This document shows positions 14,758-22,939 of a stretch of DNA of 26,983 bases, in pieces. The stretch's first letter is position 1. Each line of letters starts with the position of its first letter. Made by a program: the position numbers and the translations under genes. The notes under the pieces were generated by a model. It was not told where the DNA came from and did no database searches. It worked only from the letters and a program-made list of their open reading frames with translations. This stretch comes from JAFEDN01 sp965651935. GTDB lineage: Bacteria > Pseudomonadota > Gammaproteobacteria > Coxiellales > Coxiellaceae. The DNA is taken from assembly GCA_965651935.1 (NCBI GenBank), contig CBFGTC010000019.1:1-26983 (forward strand). The letters are read 5' to 3'.

Positions 14758-16038
14758 ATGAAAAACACCCATTTAAATATTCTCATTATTGGATCAGGAG
14801 GCCGTGAACACGCGCTAGCTTGGAAGTGCGCACAATCTCCTCGAGTACACAAAATATGGGCCGCTCCGGGAAACGCCGGTACTGCATTGGAAGATAAAGT
14901 TGAAAATGTGCCGTTAGCCGTAGATGATGTTCAGGGATTACTGAACTTCGCTAAACAGCAACAAATTGACTTAACCATCGTAGGACCTGAATTGGCTCTT
15001 GCCGCCGGCATTGTTGATATTTTTCAATCAGCCGGATTAACCTGCTTTGGCCCCACCCGTGAAGTAGCGCAATTAGAAACATCGAAAATTTTCAGTAAAA
15101 ATTTTATGCAGCAAGCCGGAATCCCAACCGCACGCTACGGTGTTTTTGACAATCTCGAACAGGCTTTAAATTATGCGCGAAGTCAATCCTTTCCTTTAGT
15201 GATTAAAGCCGATGGATTAGCGGCAGGCAAAGGCGTGATTATTGCCGAAAATTTGGCCCAAGCCGAAATTGCCATCATTTCGATGTTATCCGATAAAATT
15301 TTTGGCGCTGCCGGTCAGCGTATCGTGATTGAAGAATTTGTGACAGGCACCGAAATGAGTTTTATTGTGATGACGGATGGTTATCATATCCTTCCTTTGG
15401 CCAGCTCCAAAGACCATAAACGGCGGGACGATCAGGATTTAGGCCCTAACACCGGCGGAATGGGCGCGTATTCTCCAGCTCCTCAAATTAACGACACGCT
15501 TGAAAAAGAGATATTAGCCAGTGTCATTGAGCCGGTCACCAAAGAGTTTGCGGCAAGAGGCACTCCCTATGTCGGTTTTCTTTATGCGGGATTAATGATC
15601 ACACCTCAAAATGAAGTCAAAGTTCTGGAGTTCAATTGCCGTCTCGGTGACCCTGAAACGCAACCCATCATCATGAGACTGCAATCGGATTTGATTGATT
15701 TATGTTTGGCCGCAGTGGATGGCAAACTCCATAAAATTAATGCTAGCTGGGATGAACGCCCCGCACTCGCCGTGATTCTTGCCGCGCAAGCTTATCCAGC
15801 CAACTATCGCACAGGCGAACCTTTGCTGCATTTAAACAACCCCATTTCTCCATTGTGTAAAATATTTCACGCTGGAACCAAATTAGCCGATGGCCAAGTA
15901 GTCACTCATGGCGGAAGAGTTTTAGCCGTTACCGCCATAGGCGCAGACATGAGTCAAGCACGCCAAATTGCTTACGATGCCGTTCGCAAGGTGGCCTGGC
16001 CTAGCTGTCATTATCGAACGGATATAGGCGAAAAATAG
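14758..16038 (+). CDS. purD: Phosphoribosylamine-glycine ligase (GAR synthetase)
   Basis: 426 residues, normal length. The N-terminal domain begins NILIIGSGGREHALAWKCAQ with AAPGNAGT and VGPELALAAGI. The ATP-grasp core has FPLVIKADGLAAGKGVIIAE and DHKRRDDQDLGPNTGGMGAY, and VLEFNCRLGDPETQ provides the metal-binding Glu/Asn pair. It joins glycine to phosphoribosylamine, the second step of purine synthesis. Its start is two bases after the purH stop, forming the common purHD pair. No terminator hairpin is obvious before the convergent dnaQ. Confidence 0.96.
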   Translation: MKNTHLNILIIGSGGREHALAWKCAQSPRVHKIWAAPGNAGTALEDKVENVPLAVDDVQGLLNFAKQQQIDLTIVGPELALAAGIVDIFQSAGLTCFGPTREVAQLETSKIFSKNFMQQAGIPTARYGVFDNLEQALNYARSQSFPLVIKADGLAAGKGVIIAENLAQAEIAIISMLSDKIFGAAGQRIVIEEFVTGTEMSFIVMTDGYHILPLASSKDHKRRDDQDLGPNTGGMGAYSPAPQINDTLEKEILASVIEPVTKEFAARGTPYVGFLYAGLMITPQNEVKVLEFNCRLGDPETQPIIMRLQSDLIDLCLAAVDGKLHKINASWDERPALAVILAAQAYPANYRTGEPLLHLNNPISPLCKIFHAGTKLADGQVVTHGGRVLAVTAIGADMSQARQIAYDAVRKVAWPSCHYRTDIGEK

Positions 16039-16069
16039 AAACCTGGGGAAATTGCGATACGTTCTCTTC

Positions 16070-16774
16070 TCAATTCCACAAGCATTTGCCGTTTTTTTGG
16101 AGAAACTGCAGAAATTCTTGATGACTGTTTAGCTCTTCCATTGTTGGCTGTAACACTATCAAAGAGTGATTCTTTTGAGCATTTACGATTTCGTCTTTCT
16201 CTTGGAGAGCCATATGTGGCTGCTCTTCTTTATCAGTAACAAATAATTGCTCTTGGCCTCCCGTCATCGCCCGGTAAACCTCACCCAAAAGGTAAGCGTC
16301 AATTAAAGCGCCATGCAAATCGCGCTTAGAATTGTCCACCTGATATCGGCGGCATAAGGCGTCTAAACTATTGGACTGACCCGGATGTTTTTCGCGGGCC
16401 AAAATCAAGGTATCAATTACCGAACAAATTTCCAAAATAGGCTTGGCATTCTTGTCCCAAAGCTTTAATTCATGATTCAAAAAGCCAATATCAAATTCAG
16501 CATTGTGGATAATTAATTCTGCCCCTTCGATAAAAATCAATAACTCAGTGACAATTTGCGAAAACAACGGCTTGTCCTGTAAAAATTCATTACTGATTCC
16601 ATGCACTTCAAAAGCTTCTGGATCGACCGCTCGCTGCGGATTGATGTAAGTATGGAAACGCTTGCCGGTAAATCGACGATTGACCATCTCCAGACATCCA
16701 ATTTCAATCAGTCTATGCCCCGCTGCGGTAAGCAATCCGGTTGTTTCAGTATCCAATACAATCTGCCGCTTCAT
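16070..16774 (-). CDS. dnaQ: DNA polymerase III epsilon subunit (proofreading exonuclease)
   Basis: 234 residues (E. coli 243). DEDDh exonuclease residues are all visible: D8 and E10 (VLDTETTG), D95 (HNAEFDIGFLNHEL), H154 and D159 (HGALIDAYLLGE). QPHMAL (185-190) corresponds to the E. coli clamp-binding segment QTSMAF. The C-terminus (EELNSHQEFLQFLQKNGKCL) matches the tail that binds the alpha subunit. It removes mismatched 3' nucleotides during replication. Its start overlaps the rnhA stop (ATGA), a conserved pairing; in E. coli the two genes are divergent neighbours, here they are co-directional. Confidence 0.95.
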   Translation of the reverse strand: MKRQIVLDTETTGLLTAAGHRLIEIGCLEMVNRRFTGKRFHTYINPQRAVDPEAFEVHGISNEFLQDKPLFSQIVTELLIFIEGAELIIHNAEFDIGFLNHELKLWDKNAKPILEICSVIDTLILAREKHPGQSNSLDALCRRYQVDNSKRDLHGALIDAYLLGEVYRAMTGGQEQLFVTDKEEQPHMALQEKDEIVNAQKNHSLIVLQPTMEELNSHQEFLQFLQKNGKCLWN

Positions 16775-17223
16775 GACTGCACACTCAATTCATCAATGGC
16801 CCGGTTAGCTAACTGATCGGCGCGCTCATTTTCGGCGTGACCGCTATGACCTTTAATCCAGCGCCATTCCAATTGATGGAATAGAACTTTGTCATCCAAA
16901 CGTTGCCATAAATCCTGATTTTTTACCGGTTCTTTTTTACTCGTTCGCCAACCTCGTGATTTCCATTGGTGAATCCACTCCGTAATCCCGCGGCGCACGT
17001 ATTCGGAGTCGGTTGTCAATATCACTCGACAAGGTTTTTGCAGCGAGGAAAGCGCTTGAATCGCGGCCATCAGTTCCATGCGATTATTGGTGGTTAATCG
17101 TTCCCCGCCATAAATTTCCTTACAATGACTCTCATAACGTAAAATCGCTCCCCAACCTCCCGGCCCGGGATTGCCACGACATGCTCCATCAGTAAAAATT
17201 TCAACTAACGGCAGAGTTTTCAT
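16771..17223 (-). CDS. rnhA: Ribonuclease HI
   Basis: 150 residues. The four acidic catalytic residues are present: D12 (EIFTDGACRGNPGPGGWGAI), E50 (TTNNRMELMAAI), D72 (TTDSEYVRRGI) and D136, with H126 in KGHSGHAENERADQLA. The basic handle region (HQWKSRGWRTSKKEPVKN) that grips RNA/DNA hybrids is intact. It degrades RNA in hybrids, removing primers and R-loops. It sits 17 bases after the methyltransferase-like gene and overlaps dnaQ by four bases. Confidence 0.96.
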   Translation of the reverse strand: MKTLPLVEIFTDGACRGNPGPGGWGAILRYESHCKEIYGGERLTTNNRMELMAAIQALSSLQKPCRVILTTDSEYVRRGITEWIHQWKSRGWRTSKKEPVKNQDLWQRLDDKVLFHQLEWRWIKGHSGHAENERADQLANRAIDELSVQS

Positions 17224-17240
17224 ATTTATTTACACTCAAT

Positions 17241-17942
17241 TTATTTTGTCACAGTTAAGTTAAGGGGATTCCGTTTGATATTCCACGAGCGCAATAGTAT
17301 CGGAGTCATTCCCGCCACTCGTTTTTGCGCTGCCAAGATATAAAAACCGCCTTGAGCAGGAAAACAAAATGGGCCTAATGCTTCTAACCATAACAAACGT
17401 TTCCACCAACGGGCGCTATGGAGAGGCGGGCGAAAACAAAACGTATCACCCATGATGATATGCATCCCCAAGTCTCTCAACCAATGTTTGACTCGACTCA
17501 TAGACCAAAAATGACCGTTCCACGGCAGGTCATGGTCCTGGGTTAAAGCATGCTTCAATCCCCAAAGACTCCAAGGATTTAAATTGACGATAATCATTTG
17601 CCCCCCCGGGGCGAGAGCTTGGTATGCTTCGCGTAATAATACCGGAGGCTTGGGGACAAACTCTAACACGTGAACCATGACAATAACATCCACACTTTCA
17701 GGCTGTAAAGGTAATTCATCTAGCGCGACTTGTATAGAACCCGAACGCGCTTGGGTGTTGAAAAACCATTTGAATCGAATAGAACTATTAGCAACCAATT
17801 TTGGCAAACCGCCCATTTGCACTAAATAATTTCCCAGCACGGGCTTTAATAATTTTTCCAACTGAGCGCGCTCCATCTCGACGAGTAACGCCCCGGGTTC
17901 CTTTTTTAACCAAGCGGATAAATAACAAAAATGAAAAGTCAT
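17241..17942 (-). CDS. YafS-like SAM-dependent methyltransferase-family protein
   Basis: 233 residues. The second half of a class I methyltransferase fold is clear: LDELPLQPESVDVIVMVHVL, then REAYQALAPGGQMIIVNLNP, SLWGLKHAL and GFYILAAQKR. The canonical SAM-binding motif I (GxGxG) is not visible; its place is taken by LVQMGGLPKLV, as I recall for E. coli YafS. The N-terminal ~40 residues (AWLKKEPGALLVEMERAQLE) match that group too. In E. coli yafS also neighbours rnhA and dnaQ, which supports the assignment. Substrate and activity are unknown. The ribosome site is weak. Confidence 0.75.
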   Translation of the reverse strand: MTFHFCYLSAWLKKEPGALLVEMERAQLEKLLKPVLGNYLVQMGGLPKLVANSSIRFKWFFNTQARSGSIQVALDELPLQPESVDVIVMVHVLEFVPKPPVLLREAYQALAPGGQMIIVNLNPWSLWGLKHALTQDHDLPWNGHFWSMSRVKHWLRDLGMHIIMGDTFCFRPPLHSARWWKRLLWLEALGPFCFPAQGGFYILAAQKRVAGMTPILLRSWNIKRNPLNLTVTK

Positions 17943-17954
17943 CCACTGCTCACA

Positions 17955-17984
17955 TTGATCAAAATGATTAAATTATAGTATGAT
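17955..17984 (+). promoter_or_regulatory. folD promoter
   Basis: TTGATC (17955-17960), 18-base spacer, TATGAT (17979-17984), predicted start near 17991. This lies downstream of the ATG at 17980 and so argues that folD begins at 18013. Confidence 0.5.
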
Positions 17985-18012
17985 TATTTTTTTAATTTCC
18001 CGCAATGTTATT

Positions 18013-18870
18013 ATGAGCGCCAAAATTTTAGAAGGAATGACTTTAGCAGCCAAAATTAAACAAGAAGTGGCCAAAAAAGTTTTACAGCGAATTAATCGTC
18101 AATTGCCTGCTCCAGGTTTGGCGGTAATATTGGTGGGTGAAAATCCCGCTTCTTTAAGTTATATCCACCACAAACAAAAAGCCTGCGCTGAGGTAGGGAT
18201 TGACTCTTATTGCCACCGGCTTTCGGAAAATAGTTCTGCGCAAGAGGTTGCGGATGTCATTGAAAAGTATAACCAAGATCCTTTAGTCCACGGAATATTA
18301 TTACAATTGCCCTTACCGTCTCATATCCAGCCTGCTCCCTTACTTGAAAAAATTGATCCGCGCAAAGACGTGGATGGTTTCCACCCTTTTAATATGGGGA
18401 GATTGGCTTTACGTCAACCGTTATTACGACCGTGTACACCTTATGGAGTCATCAAACTACTGAACACGACGGGTGTGGATTTGACGGGTTTACAGGCTGT
18501 TGTTTTAGGCGCCTCTAATATCGTCGGACGTCCTATGGCATTAGAATTGTTATTAGCTAAGTGCAGTGTCAGCGTTTGCCATCGTTTTTCCAAAGTTTTG
18601 GATGCTCCTATCCGCTCTGCTGATATTTTAATTTCAGCAATAGGCAAAATTGGTATTGTTAACAGTCAATGGATCAAACCGGGCGCTATTGTTATTGACG
18701 TGGGATTTAATCGATTACCGAATGGCAAGATCACCGGCGATATTGATTTTGAATCCGCCAAGGAACGTGCTGCCTGGATTACTCCTGTGCCTGGCGGTGT
18801 AGGCCAGATGACCGTCGCCGTTCTATTGGAAAACACCCTACTGGCTGCTGATTTAAACACAGCGCGTTGA
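18013..18870 (+). CDS. folD: Methylenetetrahydrofolate dehydrogenase / cyclohydrolase
   Basis: 285 residues from the ATG at 18013 (E. coli 288), giving the typical MSAKILEGMTLAAKIKQEVA opening; a start at 17980 would fall upstream of the predicted transcript start. Family signatures: VGENPASLSYIHHKQKAC (with the Tyr and catalytic Lys), HGILLQLPLP, KDVDGFHPFNMGRLAL, PCTPYGVIKLL, GASNIVGRPMALELL (NADP site) and TPVPGGVGQMTVAVLLENTL. It interconverts 5,10-methylene-THF and 10-formyl-THF, feeding PurH and formyl-Met-tRNA. There is little ribosome site before the start. Confidence 0.95.
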   Translation: MSAKILEGMTLAAKIKQEVAKKVLQRINRQLPAPGLAVILVGENPASLSYIHHKQKACAEVGIDSYCHRLSENSSAQEVADVIEKYNQDPLVHGILLQLPLPSHIQPAPLLEKIDPRKDVDGFHPFNMGRLALRQPLLRPCTPYGVIKLLNTTGVDLTGLQAVVLGASNIVGRPMALELLLAKCSVSVCHRFSKVLDAPIRSADILISAIGKIGIVNSQWIKPGAIVIDVGFNRLPNGKITGDIDFESAKERAAWITPVPGGVGQMTVAVLLENTLLAADLNTAR

Positions 18871-19246
18871 ATATCAATTGTTCGCAATAAAACCGAAGAG
18901 TCGTGATCAAAAGAATTGAGCCATTGAGAAAGAAAAGCGGGAATTTAAGACCCTGTTCAAAGTCTTTAAATATAGATAAACACCCCTCATTGTCGATTTT
19001 TTTTTCACCTCATTCCTTGTGAGAGAGGCAAGAGATTTACAAATAATTAATTGCAGCAATTCCCGCCAAAAAAAATCGCATATAATCACATAAAATATTG
19101 AAAGAATGATTTTTCAATAAAAATATTTTTCGTAGAAAAATCCCCATCCTGATGGGGTTCAAAAGGGGGAGAAGAGCGGAGCGATCTCCCCCTTTCATTC
19201 CGGAGTACAGGCTTTGTCTGAACTGCGGATAAGAACCAGAAAGCAA
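18871..19246. other. Intergenic region folD-cioA, non-coding
   Basis: About 430 bases lie between the two genes. I see no gene here; short minus-strand frames lack ribosome sites and protein-like composition. It contains the two hairpins at 19142-19195 and, at its right end, the cioA promoter. No clear folD terminator was found. Confidence 0.6.
19142..19195. repeat. Two adjacent hairpins, possible dispersed palindromic repeat
   Basis: CCCCATC/GATGGGG (19142-19157) is followed by a perfect 11-bp stem AAAGGGGGAGA/TCTCCCCCTTT (19162-19195) with a purine-rich 12-base loop. Paired G/C-rich hairpins in AT-rich intergenic DNA resemble REP/BIME-type repeats. A similar purine-strand hairpin follows zapD (9031-9060). 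They could also act together as a terminator. Confidence 0.45.
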
Positions 19247-19275
19247 TTGTTATCTTAAGAAAATTAACGTAAAAT
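19247..19275 (+). promoter_or_regulatory. cioAB promoter
   Basis: TTGTTA (19247-19252), 17-base spacer, TAAAAT (19270-19275), predicted start near 19282. AAGGAGA lies just before the cioA ATG. No FNR- or ArcA-like site was recognised. Confidence 0.6.
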
Positions 19276-19300
19276 ACTGTCAGCCAGTTAAGGAGAAATA

Positions 19301-20659
19301 ATGACTTTAGATACTGTCACTATTGCTCGTGTTCAATTTGCTTTCACCGTAGCTTTTCATATTTTATTCCCTGCTTTTAGCATCGGTTTAGCTACTTTTC
19401 TCGCCATAATGGAAGGCGTGTGGCTTAAAACCAAAAACCCCCTTTATTTTAACTTATGTAAATTTTGGATAAAAATTTTTGCTTTAACGTTTGGCATGGG
19501 CGTGGTTTCCGGCATTGTCATGGCGTTTCAATTAGGCACCAACTGGTCTCAGTACACTCAAGCCGTAGGCCCTGCGCTGGGAGGGCTTTTTACTTATGAA
19601 GTATTAACGGCATTTTTCATTGAAGCTGGATTTTTAGGGGTGATGATTTTTGGCTGGGAACGAGTGGGACATACTCTCCATTATGCGGCTACCTTGTTAG
19701 TGGTAGTGGGGGTTAGCATGTCTGCCTTTTGGATACTCAGCGCTAACTCGTGGATGCAATATCCTGATGGGGCCACCTTTACCAACGGACAATTTATTGT
19801 CAATAATTGGGTAAAAGTGATTTTTAATCCCGTCTCCATCCCTCGATTTTTACATATGCTATTATCAGCGTATATCACGACTGGTTGGGTGGTTGCAGGA
19901 GTATCTGCCTATTACCTATTACAAAATAAATTTCACGCCTTTGCCTCATCCGCTTTACGTTGGGTCATGCCAATTTTACTCATCCTCATCCCCATTCAAG
20001 TTTTTTTGGGAGATCAAGCGGGACTGAATATTTTGAAATATCAACCCACTAAAACAGCTGCAATCGAAGGGAATTGGCAAACTCAAAGGGGAGCTCCCCT
20101 GCTTTTATTTGCTGTGCCGCTCCAAGATCAAGAACGTAATACAGCAGAATTGAGTATTCCCAAATTGGCCAGCTTGATCAATACTCACCATTTCGATGGG
20201 GAATTGCCCGGTCTTAAAAGCGTTCCTGCTTCGGACCGTCCTTGGGTTGCCGGGGTTTTTTATAGCTTCCGCATCATGGTCGGTTTAGGTTTACTCATGT
20301 TAGTACTGGCGATTTTAGGAGTGGTGTTGCTTTGGCGTGGTCGCTTATTCAATACCCGCTGGTTTTTACGTGCTTTAGTTTATTTTTCTCCAGCAGGATT
20401 TTTAGCCATTTTAACCGGTTGGTTTACAGCTGAATTGGGTCGACAGCCGTGGGTTGTGCAAAATTATTTACGCACGTTAGAATCCGCCTCTGCCATTTCT
20501 CTTCACAACGTCATTATTTCTTTTGCACTGATTATTGTTGTTTATGGAATTATTTTTGGCGTTTTTTATTTTAAATATCTCAACAAAATCATTCAGCAAG
20601 GCCCTGCACATTTAGAAGTGGAAGCTTCACCATTCGCCTATATGTCGGAGGAAAAATAA
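19301..20659 (+). CDS. cioA: Cytochrome bd-type quinol oxidase subunit I, cyanide-insensitive (short Q-loop) form
   Basis: 452 residues against 522 for E. coli CydA, the difference lying mostly in a short Q-loop, the mark of CIO-type oxidases. Haem-related residues are visible: H20 (FAFTVAFHILFP), E100 and E108 (TYEVLTAFFIEAGF), H185 (PRFLHM). The quinol-site region KYQPTKTAAIEGNWQT is present and the loop is compact. About nine membrane helices are apparent. It oxidises quinol and reduces O2 with high affinity at the inner membrane, and is commonly linked to low oxygen, cyanide or nitric oxide resistance. It is followed by cioB after two bases; no cydDC is near. Confidence 0.92.
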   Translation: MTLDTVTIARVQFAFTVAFHILFPAFSIGLATFLAIMEGVWLKTKNPLYFNLCKFWIKIFALTFGMGVVSGIVMAFQLGTNWSQYTQAVGPALGGLFTYEVLTAFFIEAGFLGVMIFGWERVGHTLHYAATLLVVVGVSMSAFWILSANSWMQYPDGATFTNGQFIVNNWVKVIFNPVSIPRFLHMLLSAYITTGWVVAGVSAYYLLQNKFHAFASSALRWVMPILLILIPIQVFLGDQAGLNILKYQPTKTAAIEGNWQTQRGAPLLLFAVPLQDQERNTAELSIPKLASLINTHHFDGELPGLKSVPASDRPWVAGVFYSFRIMVGLGLLMLVLAILGVVLLWRGRLFNTRWFLRALVYFSPAGFLAILTGWFTAELGRQPWVVQNYLRTLESASAISLHNVIISFALIIVVYGIIFGVFYFKYLNKIIQQGPAHLEVEASPFAYMSEEK

Positions 20660-20661
20660 AA

Positions 20662-21636
20662 ATGGACTTATTACCTTTAGCTTGGGCTTTCGTGATTGCT
20701 TTTTGTATTGTCATGTACGTGATTTTGGATGGCTTCACTTTAGGTGCTGGCATGTTGATGCCCTTCATGAATGCGGATGAGCGCGATACGGCCATGAGCG
20801 TATTATTGCCGACTTGGGATGGCAATCAAACTTGGTTAGTATTTGGCGGAGCCGCTCTATACGGTGCCTTTCCTCTGGCGTTTAGCCGATTGTTACCCAC
20901 CTTTTATTTACCTATTTTTTTAATGTTGATTGCTTTGCTGTTTCGTGGAGTGGTGTTTGAATTTAGGCTTAAAGCCGCTCAGAATGGACGAAAAGTTTGG
21001 GACAGTATTTTTGCGGCAGCGTCTTTAATGGTGACGCTTATCCAAGGAGTTGTGTTAGGTAATTTCATCAGCGGCTTCCATCTCCATTCCTCCATTGTTA
21101 TCCCTTTCACCATCTTTACCGCCATCGGTTTAGTCTTTGGTTATTCGCTGTTGGGTGCGACTCGGTTAATTTTGAAAACCACGGGTTCGTTGCCTAAAAA
21201 AATGACTAAGGCCGCTTATATTACTCTAGCAGGAGTATTAATTGGCATGGTTGTCGCCAGTTTGTGGACACCGCACTTGTCGCCGCAAATTTTTGAACGC
21301 TGGTTTGGGCATGGCAATTGGATATATTTGCTTATATTACCTTATATTTCTGCAATTACGACGGTTATACTATTATGGGGTTTGTATAAAAGCGATGAAA
21401 TTGTGCCATTTTGGTGTACAGTGGTGTTATTCCTTTGCGCTTATGTGGGTTTTATCGTCAGCATTTTCCCTTATGTCATTCCTTTTGAAACAACCGTATG
21501 GCAAGCCGCAGCGCCGGACACTTCGTTACATTTTTTACTATTTGGCGTAATTATTATGTTGCCAATCTTATTAATTTACACAGGCTATTCTTATCATATT
21601 TTTAAGGGTAAAGTAAAAAATGTCTTCGAGTATTAA
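20662..21636 (+). CDS. cioB: Cytochrome bd-type quinol oxidase subunit II
   Basis: 324 residues. The opening LPLAWAFVIAFCIVMYVILD plus GFTLGAGML matches the CydB/CioB family, with WDGNQTWLVFGGAALYGAFP as the strongest signature. Eight or so membrane helices follow, ending in a basic tail. It is the structural partner of subunit I. The end of the gene is overlapped by 17 bases by the small membrane protein gene, so the three are probably one translationally coupled operon. Confidence 0.93.
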   Translation: MDLLPLAWAFVIAFCIVMYVILDGFTLGAGMLMPFMNADERDTAMSVLLPTWDGNQTWLVFGGAALYGAFPLAFSRLLPTFYLPIFLMLIALLFRGVVFEFRLKAAQNGRKVWDSIFAAASLMVTLIQGVVLGNFISGFHLHSSIVIPFTIFTAIGLVFGYSLLGATRLILKTTGSLPKKMTKAAYITLAGVLIGMVVASLWTPHLSPQIFERWFGHGNWIYLLILPYISAITTVILLWGLYKSDEIVPFWCTVVLFLCAYVGFIVSIFPYVIPFETTVWQAAAPDTSLHFLLFGVIIMLPILLIYTGYSYHIFKGKVKNVFEY

Positions 21637-21742
21637 AAAAAAATGGACTTGGTTTGTCTTGTTATATTTTTCCAGTCTACTGGTTATCGGCGTGATTGAT
21701 TTAATTTTTCACAGCTTTATTGCTTTCTTAATAAAAGTTTAA
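21620..21742 (+). CDS. 40-residue membrane protein of cyd/cio operon (DUF2474-like)
   Basis: The ATG lies 17 bases inside the end of cioB. The product starts MSSSIKKKWTWFVLLYFSSL and continues LVIGVIDLIFHSFIAFLIKV. A basic N-terminus, a KKWxWFVLL motif and one hydrophobic helix with a central Gly match the very short DUF2474-type proteins found after CIO oxidase genes. They are analogous to CydX, the small subunit that stabilises haem in E. coli cytochrome bd. The ribosome site (AAGTAAAAA) is weak, so coupling to cioB translation is likely. The family assignment is from memory of the pattern. Confidence 0.75.
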   Translation: MSSSIKKKWTWFVLLYFSSLLVIGVIDLIFHSFIAFLIKV

Positions 21743-21748
21743 TTTTCA

Positions 21749-21777
21749 TTGATTTTTTCATTAAAACCCTATATATT
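21749..21777 (+). promoter_or_regulatory. Probable promoter of small secreted protein gene 1
   Basis: TTGATT (21749-21754), 17-base spacer, TATATT (21772-21777). It lies just after the cio operon, with a leader of roughly 58 bases before the gene. Confidence 0.5.
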
Positions 21778-21841
21778 ATGGATGGAATGGATGCCACGTT
21801 GGCTTCCAGTTTTTTTAAATAACTTAGTAAGGAAACTAATT

Positions 21842-22270
21842 ATGAAAAAAATCGTTTTATCGTTAGCTGCCATAGGATTCTCAGTCGCAGCAGCTAGCTC
21901 CGCTTTTGCCAATACCGGAAAATTTTATACCTCCACAGTTTGGGTTCAGAATAATTCAAGAATCGATGTTATTGCCGAAGCATTAGACAAAAATTGCGAA
22001 GTGATCGTTGCTAAAAAAGTTTGTGCACATGAGTGCACCAAATTGGTAATAAAATGTACCAAGAGCTTCAAATTTGCGGCATGTCCTGCGGATGGTTTAG
22101 TGCCTATTGATAGCGTTGCCGGTTTTCCCACTAATCCCACTTGCGAAGGCAATTCCGGAACTCGATTCTGCTCAGTGGATAGTCCTACTTCTGTTAAAAT
22201 TACCACAGACAAATATGGAAACCTTAATTTAGATTGCTTCAAAAAACGCGACATCATCGATAGACAATAA
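21842..22270 (+). CDS. Small secreted Cys-rich protein 1
   Basis: 142 residues from the ATG at 21842, which follows AAGGA; an upstream start at 21749 overlaps the predicted promoter and would bury the signal peptide. The leader (MKKIVLSLAAIGFSVAAASS, cut at AFA|NTG) directs Sec export. The mature ~119 residues contain eight cysteines (for example KNCE, KVCAHECTK, IKCTK, AACPADG, TCEGN, FCSVD, LDCFKK), so up to four disulfides are possible in the periplasm or outside the cell. It is not recognised. It has its own terminator and neighbours another small secreted protein. Confidence 0.75.
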   Translation: MKKIVLSLAAIGFSVAAASSAFANTGKFYTSTVWVQNNSRIDVIAEALDKNCEVIVAKKVCAHECTKLVIKCTKSFKFAACPADGLVPIDSVAGFPTNPTCEGNSGTRFCSVDSPTSVKITTDKYGNLNLDCFKKRDIIDRQ

Positions 22271-22284
22271 CTAATTTTCAGTCT

Positions 22285-22310
22285 GAGCCGTCATAAATGG
22301 CGGCTCTTTT
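22285..22310 (+). terminator. Terminator after secreted protein 1
   Basis: GAGCCG and CGGCTC pair around a 10-base loop and are followed by TTTT, 14 bases after the stop codon. Confidence 0.65.
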
Positions 22311-22337
22311 GTTCTAATCATTTAAATGGAGTTTAAT

Positions 22338-22757
22338 ATGAAAAAATTTTTATTAACCGCTGCTTTAGCCAGTTCTTTTTTAATGGGATCTGCGTTAGCT
22401 CATAGTACCACTGGATTAACCATTCGAAATGACTCAATGGCTCCTATTACTTTTTTGGTGCATGACGCAGACGGGGAGGAGGGGAACACTGCTGTATACA
22501 GAACCGTCAATGCATTTGGTACTTTACAAATTGACTCATCTATACTGCCAGCTAACTATACGATTTCATTATGTTGGGTTGATCCAAAAGATAAACATCA
22601 AACCGATTGCCATCAAACAGTAGAGGGTTATCCTTATGTAGAAGTGCCTTGTGACAACAATATTTCCAATCCCAGAAAAGTTTATGTATTTGGTGGGTAC
22701 TATTACGTAGGTCATAATGATCCGAGATCTCCTCGTTTTGTCAAATGCTTTAATTAA
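22338..22757 (+). CDS. Small secreted protein 2
   Basis: 139 residues from the ATG at 22338, with GGAG six bases upstream; the ATG at 22326 overlaps that site and adds only MEFN. The signal peptide (MKKFLLTAALASSFLMGSAL, cut at ALA|HST) is followed by ~118 residues of beta-rich sequence (GLTIRNDSMAPITFLVHDAD; NYTISLCWVDPKDKHQTDCH; YVFGGYYYVGHNDPRSP) with four cysteines. The opening GLTIRNDSMAPI resembles the start of small periplasmic beta-sandwich folds, but no family is recognised. It has its own terminator. The pairing with gene 1 and the broken relative at 22940 suggests a local family of exported proteins, perhaps host- or surface-directed. Confidence 0.7.
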   Translation: MKKFLLTAALASSFLMGSALAHSTTGLTIRNDSMAPITFLVHDADGEEGNTAVYRTVNAFGTLQIDSSILPANYTISLCWVDPKDKHQTDCHQTVEGYPYVEVPCDNNISNPRKVYVFGGYYYVGHNDPRSPRFVKCFN

Positions 22758-22790
22758 TATCAATTAATTTGTAATTAATTAAACTTTAAG

Positions 22791-22819
22791 AAAGCTGGAA
22801 TTATTTCCAGCTTTTTTTT
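22791..22819 (+). terminator. Terminator after secreted protein 2
   Basis: A perfect 10-bp stem AAAGCTGGAA/TTCCAGCTTT with a TTAT loop runs into eight T residues, 33 bases past the stop codon. Confidence 0.85.
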
Positions 22820-22939
22820 GCCTATTTGATATTTCAGATGGTGTCAAAGCAAGTTGAATCATTTTCTTGATCAAAATAAAACTCCGCAGAAAAACATAAG
22901 TATAAGAATTTTAAGCTCAGTTATTACAAGGAAAAAAGC

